From Paenibacillus phyllosphaerae (GTDB lineage: Bacteria > Bacillota > Bacilli > Paenibacillales > Paenibacillaceae): DNA of 64,000 nt. The stretch lies in contig NZ_JACHXK010000023.1 of assembly GCF_014192105.1 (NCBI RefSeq), forward strand, positions 31,096 through 95,095, read 5' to 3'. The notes below the pieces were generated by a model, which was given only the letters and a program-made list of their open reading frames with translations, was not told where the DNA came from and ran no database searches. Made by a program: the position numbers and the translations under genes. Of the stretch, positions 34,601-45,400 are shown piece after piece; the first letter of the stretch is position 1; each line of letters starts with the position of its first letter.

Positions 34601-35315
34601 GGTCGGTACTCTTAAGTTCACCGGACTCGTAGTCGCCCTGAAGCCCCTCCACGAACGCCGCGCCCATCGAAGCGACCAGCTCCTGGTCATCGCCGAAGCC
34701 TTCGTAGGTGCGTCCCCACTGAATGTTCTGCGGATCGGCTATCGTCGGCGCGAATGCCCAATTCGTCCCTGCCGCCTTGACCTCCTTGGCCGTCGCTGCG
34801 CCGATCTGCGTCACAAGCGCCTCGTTGCGAGTCGCGCCCAGTCCGATGTTGTGCGGGAATAGCGTTGCGCCGATCAGATTGCTGTTGCCATGGATCGCAT
34901 CTACCCCATAGAGGATCGGAATGCCCAGACGCGTCGACAGCGCGCCAGCCTGATAGCCGTCCACGAGCGCCGCCCACTTCTCCTGCGTGCTGTCCGCCTG
35001 CTTCCCGTTCGGGAACGAACCGCCTCCGCTGAGCACGGAGCCGAGCAGATAAGTTCTCACGTCCTTCGGCGTAACCGATGCGCGCTCGGCTTGCACCATC
35101 TGCCCGATCTTCTCCTCGAGCGTCATTCGCCCGAGCAAATCCTTGACCCGCTCCTCGATCGGTAGCTGCGCGCGCATGTACGGCACGAGCGAGCCTTTCG
35201 TTACCGCCGATGCGGCCGGTGCTGCGCTTACCGCGTACGGCGCCGGCAGTAAACCGGTGACGAGCGAGGCCGCCAATACGACCGCGGACACTCTTGAAAA
35301 CTTGCGTTTTGCCAC
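28617..35315 (-). CDS. Giant SLH-anchored bifunctional glycosidase: GH3 + CBM6 + GH30 + CBMs
   Basis: 2232 residues, GTG start after AAGGAGG. Residues 1-32 are a signal peptide. Residues 50-650 form a GH3 domain with nucleophile Asp329 (GFVISDYN) and substrate-binding Lys245-His246 (KHYLGEG). Residues 668-798 are a CBM6-like lectin domain. Residues 870-1280 form a GH30 domain like beta-1,6-glucanases/glucosylceramidases, with acid/base Glu1041 (LQNEPL), nucleophile Glu1137 (YLTERAVW) and ASPWSPPGWMK. Two more CBM-like beta-sandwiches (1400-1525, 1535-1652) follow, then a chitobiase-C-like module (1663-1735), a Big_2 domain (1743-1825), a Pro-rich linker and three SLH repeats (2053-2232) that bind the wall polymer. 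It likely digests branched beta-1,3/1,6-glucan at the cell surface. A cre-like site at the promoter suggests catabolite control. Confidence 0.93.
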   Translation of the reverse strand: MAKRKFSRVSAVVLAASLVTGLLPAPYAVSAAPAASAVTKGSLVPYMRAQLPIEERVKDLLGRMTLEEKIGQMVQAERASVTPKDVRTYLLGSVLSGGGSFPNGKQADSTQEKWAALVDGYQAGALSTRLGIPILYGVDAIHGNSNLIGATLFPHNIGLGATRNEALVTQIGAATAKEVKAAGTNWAFAPTIADPQNIQWGRTYEGFGDDQELVASMGAAFVEGLQGDYESGELKSTDRVVATVKHYLGEGLTDGGVNQGNITGMTEEEVAALNLPMYEAAIKAGARTVMASYSSIQGIKMHANKRLLTDALKGTGEGQLGFTGFVISDYNAVQQITKDWDGKAVSGLKDQIRVAVNAGVDMMMMPTDWKATITYLKELVAEDKITQARIDDAVSRILRVKFESGAFEHPMTDPSLAADFGSDEHRALARQAVSESLVLLKNDEVNGEPILSQLEAMDDIFIAGKSADNIGLQSGGWSITWQGAAGKTTDGTTILEGIREKVGDSKDVTYNKHGRGAAGHDVAIVFVGEAPYAESNGDNLNKLVLDTEDQATLDNVKASGVPTIAVLVSGRPLMIGDRLSDWDGLIEAWLPGTEGDGVADVLFGERDFSGKLPVRWPFFTEAYTKSAAGTSNLEEKYVQFDYGYGLTKEEATPDLKPIPDKPGDQQPYERVEAEKFVAKSPGLQTENTSDTGGGQNIGYTAKDAWLEYYINVPTAGAYDIDFRYAGGEASITDSGMQILDANGSELGKLTGVGYTGGWQSWQTATVKGVALAAGVQKIKLVFTNGGLNFNWFGSAGFTPAVVDEGDTGGTITPQAPVEGGQGAVESWLSTERNSQNMRWYYAPQWQAGDEASQLTQQGDTDLTSVGEDADVTTIKINANKQYQSIMGMGSSMEESTVFNLTKLSAAKQEELLKKLMSDTEGIGMSMTRLTIGTADFTSRKFYSYDDMPAGETDVKLEHFSIQKDIDYGIIDVLKKIVAIKPDMKFFASPWSPPGWMKTTDSMIKGSVKDEYLPVLADYYVKFIQAYKEQGINISAMTLQNEPLLEIEYPSTKMPWQQEAELAKLLRKKLDAVGLNDVKLWIFDHNFNDAMSYPAPMLADPANQEAIDGTAFHDYAGEPTMMTELHDMYPDENIYLTERAVWGTTGADRIAQYFRNWARSYNSWVVMLDSDIASHQWVGTPDPTMVIKDSSNQDGYWLTPEYYMLGNFSKFVRPDYIRIDSNYGSKDKVTNVSFLSPDEKTIVSVVINQTNKSQTFKLVSDGTQIAGTIPAKSVLTYKWDRIIVEEEKEPVVLTVDPQTLLYDVNEQTVSLKLSGGTFNEAALADITLGGEAADLGITKGTVTLVNPGEANVQLLWDSEKPYETNTTLSFHVPVTAYADSTGGQTLVGTVNLIGAGHKQEPTDIMASAVTGNDYYQLSGVSVDGAGTANAKLTGFGTGDWAEFKLNVPAETTYAVTMKVASPNGGGFLLQDGAGNTLGSYVIPNLYGSTDFVGARLAVVLQEGVQTLRVQGSNGNFDLRELGFEIVTATRKGEGGVLIAEAESFIAAGQQVIQYGNERNNLGYTVGGSTFDYLISVPEDGWYKVRLQYATPQGGVSAVLLSDGTAKGSVSLPSTGGWGNYAQASFGVALKKGEQTIRIVDQGDGFNFDWFSLEPGTPEAVVTQAAAPVISAAATDYGAKLVTLTTNIEGAAIRYTLDGSLPTKDSALYTAPVAVTSGQVVRAIVTKNGMTDSYVAFYAAPDAEVAVTGIKLEPTELKLGKDETGELKAVFMPEIVSNDALTWTSSAPSVATVDERGQVTALAYGKTTITVKSEDGGHEATAVVTVKQSGGGGSYPYPTTPAEPTGPQQPEPTTGNGTITVEPITDSDGTATVQVTEAQLEAGVASSKDGKVALVVKPAAGTKQVKLSLPADELALNETTKTIQLDTGLAVLTIPADLLRSLDGTVAGTLELTVSAVDPASLPADVRQQLDGGVIYDFELAIDGKPVNSFGEHQVEVAIPYRLKAEEKPHQVVIYYVSDAGTLEVVKQSKYNPAMGTVDFTAEHFSTYAAASANVTFSDLEQAAWAQDSIEALAARGAINGTGNGLFDPNGEVTRAAFIKMLVDAFDLQDDTATAAFTDVQPGTWYAGAVASAQKLGIVKGKQYGSFGVNDRITREEMAVMIHRVGQHLKMDFEGSGQASFTDEAQIAPYAKEAAAAVQGAAIMTGMPDGSFAPKANATRAQAATVIFKLFARQ

Positions 35316-35400
35316 GAATAGTTCCTCCTTCAGTCAACTGGCATTCGTCCATGTCCCTTCGTGCAACCACCAGAACGATGCCAGCTTCATAAGTCCCTAA

Positions 35401-35441
35401 CCAAAATGTAATCCATTACATTTGGATGCGTTTTCATTATA
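35401..35441 (-). promoter_or_regulatory. Promoter of the GH3-GH30 gene with cre-like site and palindrome
   Basis: Minus strand: TATAAT at 35436-35441, overlapping a perfect cre match ATGAAAACGCATCCA (35423-35437), then a near-perfect inverted repeat CCAAATGTAAT-GG-ATTACATTTTGG (35401-35425). A second, specific regulator could bind the palindrome. I see no clear -35. Confidence 0.65.
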
Positions 35442-35574
35442 GCTCGTTTCGGAGGCGGAACATTAGGTCTCATTTTTTAGGTATGGTTGCATTTTTTCAG
35501 GTCAAGGCTATTTGACCCTCATTTCCTTGAACACCTCAAACTTCCTTGCGCATCATGCCGCTTCATGCAAAAAA

Positions 35575-35602
35575 GACGCCCAAGCATCGCTGCCTGGGCG
35601 CC
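35575..35602 (-). terminator. Terminator after the protease gene
   Basis: 10-bp stem GGCGCCCAGG / CTTGGGCGTC (G-U pair included) with an 8-base loop and TTTTTTG on the minus strand, about 70 bases past the protease stop. It probably ends the transcript of the large surface-protein cluster. Confidence 0.82.
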
Positions 35603-35673
35603 TAAACGTATAGCTTACTTTCCTGCTGCTCTTGTTTTCCGTACGTGCTTCATTTTCTTGCTGTCGGAGCTGC

Positions 35674-36351
35674 TTACTTCTTGCCGGAAGTCTGCAAGCT
35701 GAGCACATCCTCCATATCGATCACGAGATGGATATTATCCATCGTTCTCAGCGATCCGGAGATGATCCCGGCCAGTTGCCCTTTCTCATCGATGAGCGGA
35801 CCGCCGGACATGCCGCTTACGATCTCGGCCGAAGTCAGGATACGGTCTCTCCCGTTAATCTCCGCGCTCGGATTGTTGACGATGCCTTCGGTAATGATGA
35901 CCGTATTCTTGAGCGGGTAACCGATCGCGAATACGTCTACTCCGGGACGCAGCGCATCTGTCCGTACGGGCAGATAAGCATAGCCCGCGCTGCTGCCGGC
36001 CCCCGAGGCCGGAAGCTCGATCAAGGCAGCGTCGGTCAGTTTGTCATAGCTGAGCAGCTTGACGCCTTTGACCGTCCGACCATCCTCGAAGACGGCCTCC
36101 ATCGTCGCCGCATTCTCCACCACATGATACGCGGTGGCCGCTTTCCCTTTGGCATCCATAACGACGCCCGTACCGACTGCTGCTACCGTCCCATCCGTTC
36201 GAAGCGAGCGAAGATAGAATACGGCATCCTCTGCTTGCTCGAACGTTTGCTCGGCGTTATACGGCCCTGGGACATCGGCCTCCACCTTCGGGTATAAGAG
36301 TATACAGCCCGTAATCAATAAGGCCATACTAGCTAACATGAATCTGCGCAT
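35674..36351 (-). CDS. Trypsin-like serine protease lipoprotein
   Basis: 225 residues from the ATG at 36351, which has AAAGGAGGG upstream; a longer frame exists but lacks a site. The N-terminus ends in a lipobox (LLITGC, Cys16), so it is anchored to the outer face of the membrane. The chymotrypsin-fold triad is complete: His76 (TAYHVVENA), Asp107 (LTDAALIEL) and Ser182 (GMSGGPLIDEKG), as in the HtrA/DegP protease core but without PDZ domains. It starts 49 bases after the stop of the giant GLUG-SLH gene, the closest spacing in the cluster, so it is probably co-transcribed and acts on proteins outside the cell. Processing of the adjacent giants is a reasonable guess, not shown. Confidence 0.88.
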   Translation of the reverse strand: MRRFMLASMALLITGCILLYPKVEADVPGPYNAEQTFEQAEDAVFYLRSLRTDGTVAAVGTGVVMDAKGKAATAYHVVENAATMEAVFEDGRTVKGVKLLSYDKLTDAALIELPASGAGSSAGYAYLPVRTDALRPGVDVFAIGYPLKNTVIITEGIVNNPSAEINGRDRILTSAEIVSGMSGGPLIDEKGQLAGIISGSLRTMDNIHLVIDMEDVLSLQTSGKK

Positions 36352-36400
36352 ACAGACGCCCTCCTTTCTCCGCCGCTTCAATTGGTTTATTCCCTAATCC

Positions 36401-39400
36401 TTATTGCACGGCTGCCATGATTTCCTTGTAGGCCCAATGATTCGCCGGCAGATCCGAATACGAGACCGAACCGCTGCCGCCGGTTGTGCCGACAATGCGA
36501 TTGATGATTACGATTGCTTCCGCTCTGGAGATTCTAGCTTCAGGCTTGAACGTTCCGTCCGGGAAGCCTTTGACATATCCCGCTGCCGTGAAGGCATTGA
36601 CATACTTCTCTGCCCAGTGGCCGGACATATCCTTGAGCGTCGTCTTGCCGGTATTGGAAATATCCAGCTTCAGCACGCGTGCCATGATGACCGTCATCTC
36701 TGCCCGAGTCAGCGTGTTGTCGCCGCCAAAGGTCCCGTTCGGATACCCTTCGACGATGCCGGCCGAGGCGAAGAAGGCCACTTGATCTTGTTCATTCCCG
36801 CTAACATCGGAGAATGTCGAAGCCAGCTCCACGTCTTCCTTGTCAAGCAACGGCGCAAGCGCCTGAATCAGCGTCAAACGCGTCATGTCCGCGTTCGGCT
36901 TGAACGTACCGTCATTATAACCGTTCATGTAGTTCACTTCGCCCGCCGCTTGCTTCAGATCGTACTTCGCTTTCTCAACTTGGAACTCGAGGGTAATTAC
37001 AGTGTCATCTTGATCGGTGATCGCTTTGACCGTCATATCCTTCGTAATGACCAAATCGCCATCGTACACAGGGCTGTTCTTCGTCGGCTCGCTGCCGTCC
37101 GTCGTGTAGTAAATGGTCTGCCCTGCCGAAGCCGTCAGTTTCAGCTTGCCGTTCTTCGCGATCGCGACCGGCTGATCCGAGCTTCCGCTCGTCACGTGGC
37201 CGCCGGCTTTCACTTCAATGGCCGGTACAGGTTCTTCGACGACTGGCGGAATGATAATCGCCACGCCACCGCCGCCGCTGCTCACCGTGCCCGCTTTGGT
37301 AAATGTTGCCGACAACAGCGCGCTGTCTTCCTTGCCGTCGTGAATCGTAACGGCCTTCACTGTAGCCGTACGGTTCAGCGCGATCGGCGCCGTATAGAGC
37401 TGTGCGTCTTCCGTCGGACGGCTGCCATCCGTCGTGTAGTAAATACGGCCGTCTTGCTCATCCGTCTTCAGTACAACGGATACCTGTTCGGTGAAAGTCG
37501 CCTCGCCCGATACGATTGTCGGTGCAAGCGCCGTCTCTGCAAAGCTCCAAGCCGGTTGGATCGAGATAAACCGCAGCTCGCCGTTTGCAGACGCGGCAAC
37601 CTTGGCTGATGCGCCCGTTTGTACTTTACCGGTCGTTACATTGTTCTTCGTGCTAATGGATACACCCGATCCTGCCGACCAGGTTATGGCCGCATTGCGA
37701 GTCAAGCCGAAGCTGCTCTCTACACGGTTCACCGTATCCGTCCCGTTGAACATGACCGCTGCTGCGCCAAGCGCCGCCGCCGGATCGTTCGCGAAGACGT
37801 TCAGACGAGGGTAGAACCCTGCTGCCGCGTACCAGTGACCGCCTGGCAGCTGCGAAGGCAGCGTGCCGCCGGTAAGAACCGAGACCGTCAGGCCTTGCGC
37901 CCCGATGGATGCACCCGTTACCCGGCTGCCGTCATTGTCGTAGTAAGCGGTGTTGCGTTTGAGCATTTGTTTGTTGAATGCACTATCCGTAATGGATGCA
38001 GCGGATGCCTTCTGACCCGCGATGCCGCCGAAGAATGCAGCGCCTGTCGTGATCTTGCCCTTAGCGCCTGCCACTGCTTCACCCGAATTAAGCGAGTTAT
38101 CGATGCTTCCCGCTGCCGCGAATCCGGCAATACCGCCCGCATGAGCGGTAACTTGGCCGTCTGCGCGAACCAGACCGGAGTTGAATGCGTCATGAATCGT
38201 GCCTTCATTCGTTCCCGTGATCCCGCCCGTCTTCACGTTGCTGCCTGCAGCCGTGACATCCGCGAACGAGAAGGAATCCGCAATTGTGCCGCTGCCAGCG
38301 TTCACGCCGGCAATGCCGCCTGCTTCGATCGTTTTCGACTCACTGATTTCAGTGACCGTGCCTCTTGCGTACGACTGGGCGATGGTGCCTTCGTTCGAGC
38401 CGGCGATACCGCCGAACACGCCGAAGCCGCCGTTCAATCCTTCTACGCGACCGCGCACATTCACGTTATGAATGTTGCCGTCAGCATGGTTCACGCCGGT
38501 TACGAGACCGGTTGTCGTACCGCCTTTGATCGTGAAATCAAGGAGGCTTACGTTCGTGATTTCGCCGTCGTTCTCTACGAAGAACCCGGCCGAACGCGGT
38601 TGCGCGTCCGTAATGGTCTGCGCGAAACCCGTAATCTTATGGCCCTGCCCGTCGAACACATCGTCAAAATGGTCGAATGGCGTAATCGTCAGATTGGTCA
38701 GATTGAGGTCCGCGCCGAGCAGAAGCTTCGGCATAGCCAGATTCTCTGTAGCCTGACGGTTATACAAGCTGTAATACGTAAGTCCAGTCGCGTCATTATA
38801 GAGCCTGATCGCGCCTCTAAGCTTCTGTACCGTATCGATCGCAACTTCGCCGTTGTTCGGTTCGGTCAGGAAATACGTGTCGTACCCGTAATCCCAATCC
38901 ATTGCCGCAAGCGGATCCACAATGACGGAGTTCGCGCTGCCCGAAGTCGTGCCCGACTCCTTGCCGACCGCCGTTAATGCCGAGGCATGCGTGTTGTTCG
39001 TCAGCTTCCCGTCTCTGAACTGGTAGCCGACAAGCGCGCCGGTCTTCACGTTCGTGCCTGTGGCATTATTCGTAATGACAGTAGTTCCGGCATACGAACC
39101 GCTGATGGCGCCGTCATTGTAACCTGCGATACCGCCCGTGTAGGCTTTCATCGCGATGCCGACGCCAGTCGACTCGACTTTGGCCGGGATCGCATACACC
39201 TGATCGATTACTGCTGCGCTGCCTGCGTTGCCGACGAATCCGCCGGTATACACGACATTGCCTTTGCCCGACACGATGCCGGATGCATAGGCAGCCGAGA
39301 TCTGATACTGATCCGCCGAACCGGCAAACCCGCCGACGCTGACGCTGCCCGTTCCGTTAACCGTCACTTTTCCTTTGGCAAAAGCGTTCGAGAGCATGGC

Positions 39401-42400
39401 TGCCCCGCTTGCGCTGTCGCCGAGTTGGCCTGCGAAGCCGCCGGCGTCAATCGCGCTATCCGCATTCACCGATTGCACGTCTACTGCGATGTCAGTCGAT
39501 GCGTACGTAATTGCCGTTTCGTTACTCGCGCCGACGAATCCGCCCACCTGAGCGGCTGGTACTACGCCGTCCTTCGCAAGGGCAGTACCGACTTTGAGCA
39601 CGCTGCTCGCAGGAACGGTCAGCTTCGTGTAGTGAATACCGCCGCCTTCCGTCCAGCCGATAACGCCGCCGACACGGTAGAGCGCGCTTCCGTCCGCTTC
39701 TGTCTTGCCGGTAGCTGTATCCCGTACAAGGTAACCGTCGTTATAGCCCGCGAGTCCGCCCGCAACCGCGAGCTTGGCGCCTTTGACCGTAACGGCAGCA
39801 TCCGAGGACGATTGATAAATCGATGCATGCAGGTTCTTGCCGACCAGACCGCCCGCGTACATGTCTGCCGCCAGACTTGGAGCGCCCGTCGCCGTAACCG
39901 TGCCGCCTTTTACCGCCGAATCGTACATACCGTGATACAGCGGTGCCCACAGACCGAAATCATACGGTCTGTCGCTGTCATTCGACTGCAGGATGCCGGC
40001 AATGCCGCCAATCGCGCCTTCGCCGCCGCTTAGAACAGCTGTTACTTTGGACGAGGATATAACGTCGACCAGAATCGAATTCATACTTTGGCCTACAATG
40101 CCGCCTGCCGCTGCGTCGCTGCCGCGAACGTCAATGTTTGCCGCAGACGAAGAATCGCGCATTGCCGCGTCCGTCAATCGGCCGGCAATACCGCCGAGCA
40201 CGGAATTGCTGCTGCCTTCAGGGGAACCGATGTTCACCTTGGCGTCGACAACGGCCTGCTCGAGATCGTATGCCGCGCTGCCCGTTCCTGTCTTATCGCC
40301 GACGATACCGCCGACAACACCGTTACCGCTCAGGTGAAGGCCGCTCTGAACCGCCGTAACTTTCGCGTTCACGATGCGATTGCCAGCATCGGAGTCCCCG
40401 ATGATGCCGCCCAGTACGGAACCGGCCCCTGGCGCGTTCAATGTGCCCGTTGTGAAAGTAACGGAAAGCCCGTCCGCCAGGCCGGATTCGAACTTGCCGA
40501 ACAACCCGCCGAGCGTGCTGCCATCGCCGTCTGCCGCAATGCGGTATCCCGCGACGATATCGGCATGCAGTCCGCTTGCGTCAGCTGCTTGCCAGCCGAT
40601 CAGGCCGCCGACAACGGCTTTATTCGCGCTGCTGACAACATTGCCTGTCGTCATTGGGAAATTGAACATGTCTGCTGTCAATTCGGAAGCATTGTAGCCG
40701 ATCAGACCGCCGGCTACCGCGCCTTCCTTGACGCCTTCCATTCGAGCGCCGCTCGCAAGCGAAACGGTAACGCCCGTGAATTGACCTTCATTGCCGCCGA
40801 GGAAGCTGCCCGTAATGCCGCCGCTTACGACCGCGGTATCCGAGAGTTCAATCGTAATTTGCGCAAGCTGGCCTTGGTTATAACCGGCTAATACGCCTGT
40901 AAAGTTCTTGCCTTCGATGGTCAACGGTTCAAGACGCATATTGCGTACCTCGCCGCCTTCGCCGATGTAGCCGAACAGCCCGCTGTAATCATAATCAGGG
41001 ACGATCTTCAGGCCATCGATCAAATAATTGCCGCCGTCCAGCATACCTTCGAACGGATGCTCGTCGTCGAGACCGATCGGAACCCATTGCGCGGACTGCA
41101 TATGAATCGGTCCGGCAATCGTAATCTTGCGTCCGGCAAAGTCGAATGCCGGCAGACCCGGAACTTCGCCATTGACGATAGCCGCAAGACCTGCAAGCTC
41201 GGCTTCCGAGTGCAGCTCGTAGCTGACCGCGTCCTGGTCTCTCATATACCAGTTAATATTGGCGTTCACATCGCTGCCGCCGCTCGAACCGCCGACGTTG
41301 GCCGTACGGATCAGCTCCGGATTTTGGAACTGCGCGAACGTGGAGCCGTATTTCCACACCGAATCGAAATCCCAGCCGGACGTGGCAGGGAATGCCGAAC
41401 GGTCCTTCAGATCCTGCAGCGTTACCGTCCGCAGACGCGGCGCCGAGTTCATCCACTTGTGGTTCCCGTCGGCAAAGTCAGGGAGATCCGCGTTGATGTT
41501 ATTTGCTTCATCCATGACATAGAATGCCTTGGTCAGCAGTTCCTTGCTTGCATTGTCGTAGCGGCCTGCGAACCCGCCTGCATAGGCGCCGCCTTCCGCC
41601 TTCACTTCCGCCGCGGAATATACATTCTGGATCGTTCCGCCCGTCAAGCGGCCCACGATGCCGCCCGCATAGGAGTTGGCGTTCGTCGCAGCTACGTTCT
41701 TGATGACATAAGCGTCGCTCGTCGTACCCGTTGTCTGCTCGCCGATCAGGCCGCCGACAACAGAGTAGGCGCCCGTAGCCGTTACCGCCGCCGACGTATA
41801 GGACTTCGCGATCTTCCCGGCATTCTTGCCGACCAGACCGCCAAGCGCTACATACTGCCCGTTAGCGCCTACAGCTTTACCCGTCAGATCTGCTTCCGTG
41901 TAAGAGGATAGCACTTGACCGTTGTTAACGCCGACCAAGCCGCCTGCTAACGTGCCGTTGCCTTGAATGTTCATGCTGGTATTCGCATACGTGTAGTACA
42001 AGATACCGTCTGCCGTATTGCGGCCGACAAGTCCGCCAATCGTTGCAGTTGCGCCCGTCAGATTGAATTGCACTTTGTCGGGAATGCTATTATTGGCAAT
42101 GAAGCTGCGATTCTCGCCTACCATACCCCCGACCACCGCGTTCGGCGCTTGAATCAGGAGCGCTGGAGAAGAAGAGCCGATTGTACCGATGTAGCGGCTC
42201 TTCTGAATCGTGCTGACCGCTTGCGCAGGATCGCCGGTTTCGCTTACGCGTTTATCGTTGATCCCGACGAAGCCGCCGACCGTCGAAGCATCCGCGGATG
42301 CATTCGCCCGGATATACAAGCCGGACAGATAAACATTAGAGATGATAGCTGTATCCGTACCGCGATTATAACCTGTCATGCCGCCGGCCAATGCCTTGCT

Positions 42401-45400
42401 GCCGTTCAGCAGCAGATTGACCTTGTTCCCTGTAATCTGGTTAAGCTTGGCTTGGTCATTGTAGCCGACCAGACCGCCGACCACGGCATCCGTTGCAGTC
42501 ACCGATGTGGAGAGCAACAGGTTTTGTACGTGTTGGCCGGTTGTATCGCCCTCAATGAGACCGCCAGTCATACGGCCTGCCAGACCGCCTGCTGCCGGAG
42601 TTGCGCCTTTGAGACTAATCAAGACATTAGCACCGTCTTCTGCCGTTACGGCAGGTGCGATGATCTGGGTCTCTTTCGCGTAACCCACGATACCGCCCGC
42701 ATTAACGTCTGTCGCTTCTACGGTTAGAAGAATGGCCAATTCGGATTGTACCTTCGGCCCTTGGATAACAGGAACCGATTCGCCGAGAGGTTCGGACAGA
42801 CCGGCTACGCCGCCAGCCGAAGAAAGTTTGCCCTTCACCGTCAATGCCAGCTCTTGTACGCTGCTATTCGACAGCGTCCCGGTGTTGCGTCCGGCAGTAC
42901 CGCCGATTAAGCTTGCCTCGCCATTCGACTCGATCGTAATTTCCTGCGACAAGGACGCAGGCACTTCGCCGTTGTTCTCGCCGACGATGCCGCCGATAAC
43001 AGCAGCTGCGCCCATAGCCGTAATCTTGCTGTTCGTTGCCTCGATCTGACTGTCTTCACTTCGAATCACGCCGTCGTTCTGACCGGCGATAATGCCTGCT
43101 TTCACGTCAGCTCCAGCAACCGTAAGGTCGATTGCTTCTGCTTGAACGAACATAACCGGTGCGTTCGTAACGCCTGCTACGCCGCCGAACACGCTGTTGT
43201 CCGCATTAGCCGCGATCTCGATTCCGCTGGCCAGGACAGGTGCCTCGCTCGTGCCGAGTGCCGCCTGCTCCGTCAGGAAACCGGCGATGCCCCCCATGAT
43301 ATAACCTGTCCGCCCGGCTTCATTAGCAAGCGTAAGTTTCGTCGCTTGGCCGGAAGCCAATCGCAGCTCGCCATCGTTATTGCCGACAATACCGCCGGCC
43401 GTCAAACGTTCTACGCCTGCAGCCGCCGCGAATCGCACGCTGTCATTGCCCTCGTACGCTTCGTCGCCGACGACTGCTCCCGCAATCTCGCCTTGCGCCG
43501 TGCCGGCAATACCGCCCGCCACGCCATCATTGCGAGTTGCCGTCAGGCTCAGATATTGCGAACCCACGTTATTCATCTCGCCATTCCATGCGCCGGCAAG
43601 ACCGCCGATCGTGCCTTCCGCTTCAATCTTCGCATACGCCTCGGCCATACCGCCTGCTGACGAATTCGTCATTGCGCTGTCATCCGCCGCGCCGACGATA
43701 CCGCCCGTGTAGACGAACGCGCCGCCTGCTGCTTGCAGTTGTCCGCCGAATACGCTGGCGTCGATCGATGCGCCGCTTGCGTAACCGATGATGCCGCCCG
43801 TACGAACCGGACGCTCAGCATCGGACTCGGCAGCCTGAACGTTAATAGCATTGTTGAACTCCGCGCCCGCAACCTTGCGTGCGTCTCCGTCGACCAGCAT
43901 GCCGATATAGCCGCCGGTGTACAGCTTAGCAACGCCGTTCACCGTAATATCCGCTTTACTTGCCACATTCGCGGCAGGTTCGCCTGCTCCATCTTGATAT
44001 TCGCGGTTCCCCGTAATACCTCCCGTGTAGACGCCTTCGCCGCCATTCACGGCAATCGGTCCCGCATTCACATAAGACTCGTCATCCGGGCTGAGCAGAT
44101 TCAGGCTGCTCGCCGCGAAGCCGATCAGACCGCCGGTATACGCTTCATCCGGCGCTCCGGTTACCGTAACGTCGCTCGAATTCTTCGCTTGCGATTGGAA
44201 GCTCAGATCGCCCTTGATGTAGCCGATCAGACCGCCTGTATTCACGTTGCTTGCGCCGGAAGCTGCCACGTCCGCTTGTTGCTCATAGGACTGGCTCCAC
44301 TCCAGGTCGCTGCCTACGTAGCCGGCGATCCCGCCGGTATAAACCCCGGCGCCGCCGTTATTCGTAACTGTTCCCGTGTTGTTGAAAACAACGCCGTACA
44401 GCGGATTCGTCTGCTCGGCAGTGATCGCGCCGACCAAACCGCCTGCATAGGTGCCGCTAGCCTTAGCCGCATTCACGCTCACTTGGCCGCTGTTGGCCGT
44501 CTGAATCGACAGCGATACTTCGTTCTCGGCCTTGGCGATAATCCCGCCTGCATAAGCGTGCACGCCATTCTGGGCCATGATGGTACCGGTATTCGCGATC
44601 GGCGTAGCCTCATCGTCCATATAGAGCGCCGAGTCCGAATTGCCGATGATACCGCCGGCATGGATCTCGCCAGCTGCTTCTTCCAGGCCGCGACCCAGGA
44701 TCTCGCCGTTATTCGTCGTCTTCTTGACGATCAGTTGATCCCCTTCGGTATAGCCGGCGATACCGCCAGCATATACCGACGTACCATTAGCCGTAATGTC
44801 TGCGTGGTTCACGGAATTCGATATCGTGCCGTCGCCGGAGCCGACAATGCCGCCCGCATAGACGGAGGCATCAGGCGATCCCGCTTCAATCGGAAGATAG
44901 TTCGTAATGTTATAGACGGTACTATTGCCCGTCATCTTGCCGACAGCCACGCCAGCATACAGATCCTGCCAGCTATTATGCAAATTAAATGTGCCGTCGC
45001 CTTTGAAGATGAAGCCGCCCAGGGTACCGCCTTCCATATACCCGATCAATCCTGCATAATCCGTCTCCGGAGCCAGCTTCATCCCGGAGATCGTGTAGAC
45101 TGCTCCATCCTTGGCATACATCGTTCCCTTGAAAGGCTCCTCTGGCGTACCGATCGGCACCCACAGATAGTCCTTCAAATCCATATTGCGGTCGATGTCG
45201 AATACTTTACCTTCGAACCCGTTAATATCAACGCCGTCTTCCGTCTCACCGTCATTAACCAGCTTGGCAACGCCCGCTAGCTTCGCAGGCGTATCAATCG
45301 TGTAGCTGGGCGCTAATTCGTCGTACCAGCTTACATCCGCATGACTCGTCCAGCGGCTTGAATCACCGCTGGTCATCAGACCGCCGGACAATGCCGCCGC

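Noticed and set aside
30543..34862. 1439-codon plus-strand frame
   Set aside because: Arg/His/Val-rich antisense shadow of the GH3-GH30 gene, caused by high-GC codon bias; no domain, no start site.
43733..45280. 515-codon plus-strand frame
   Set aside because: Antisense of the GLUG repeats; its apparent repeats mirror those of the real gene.
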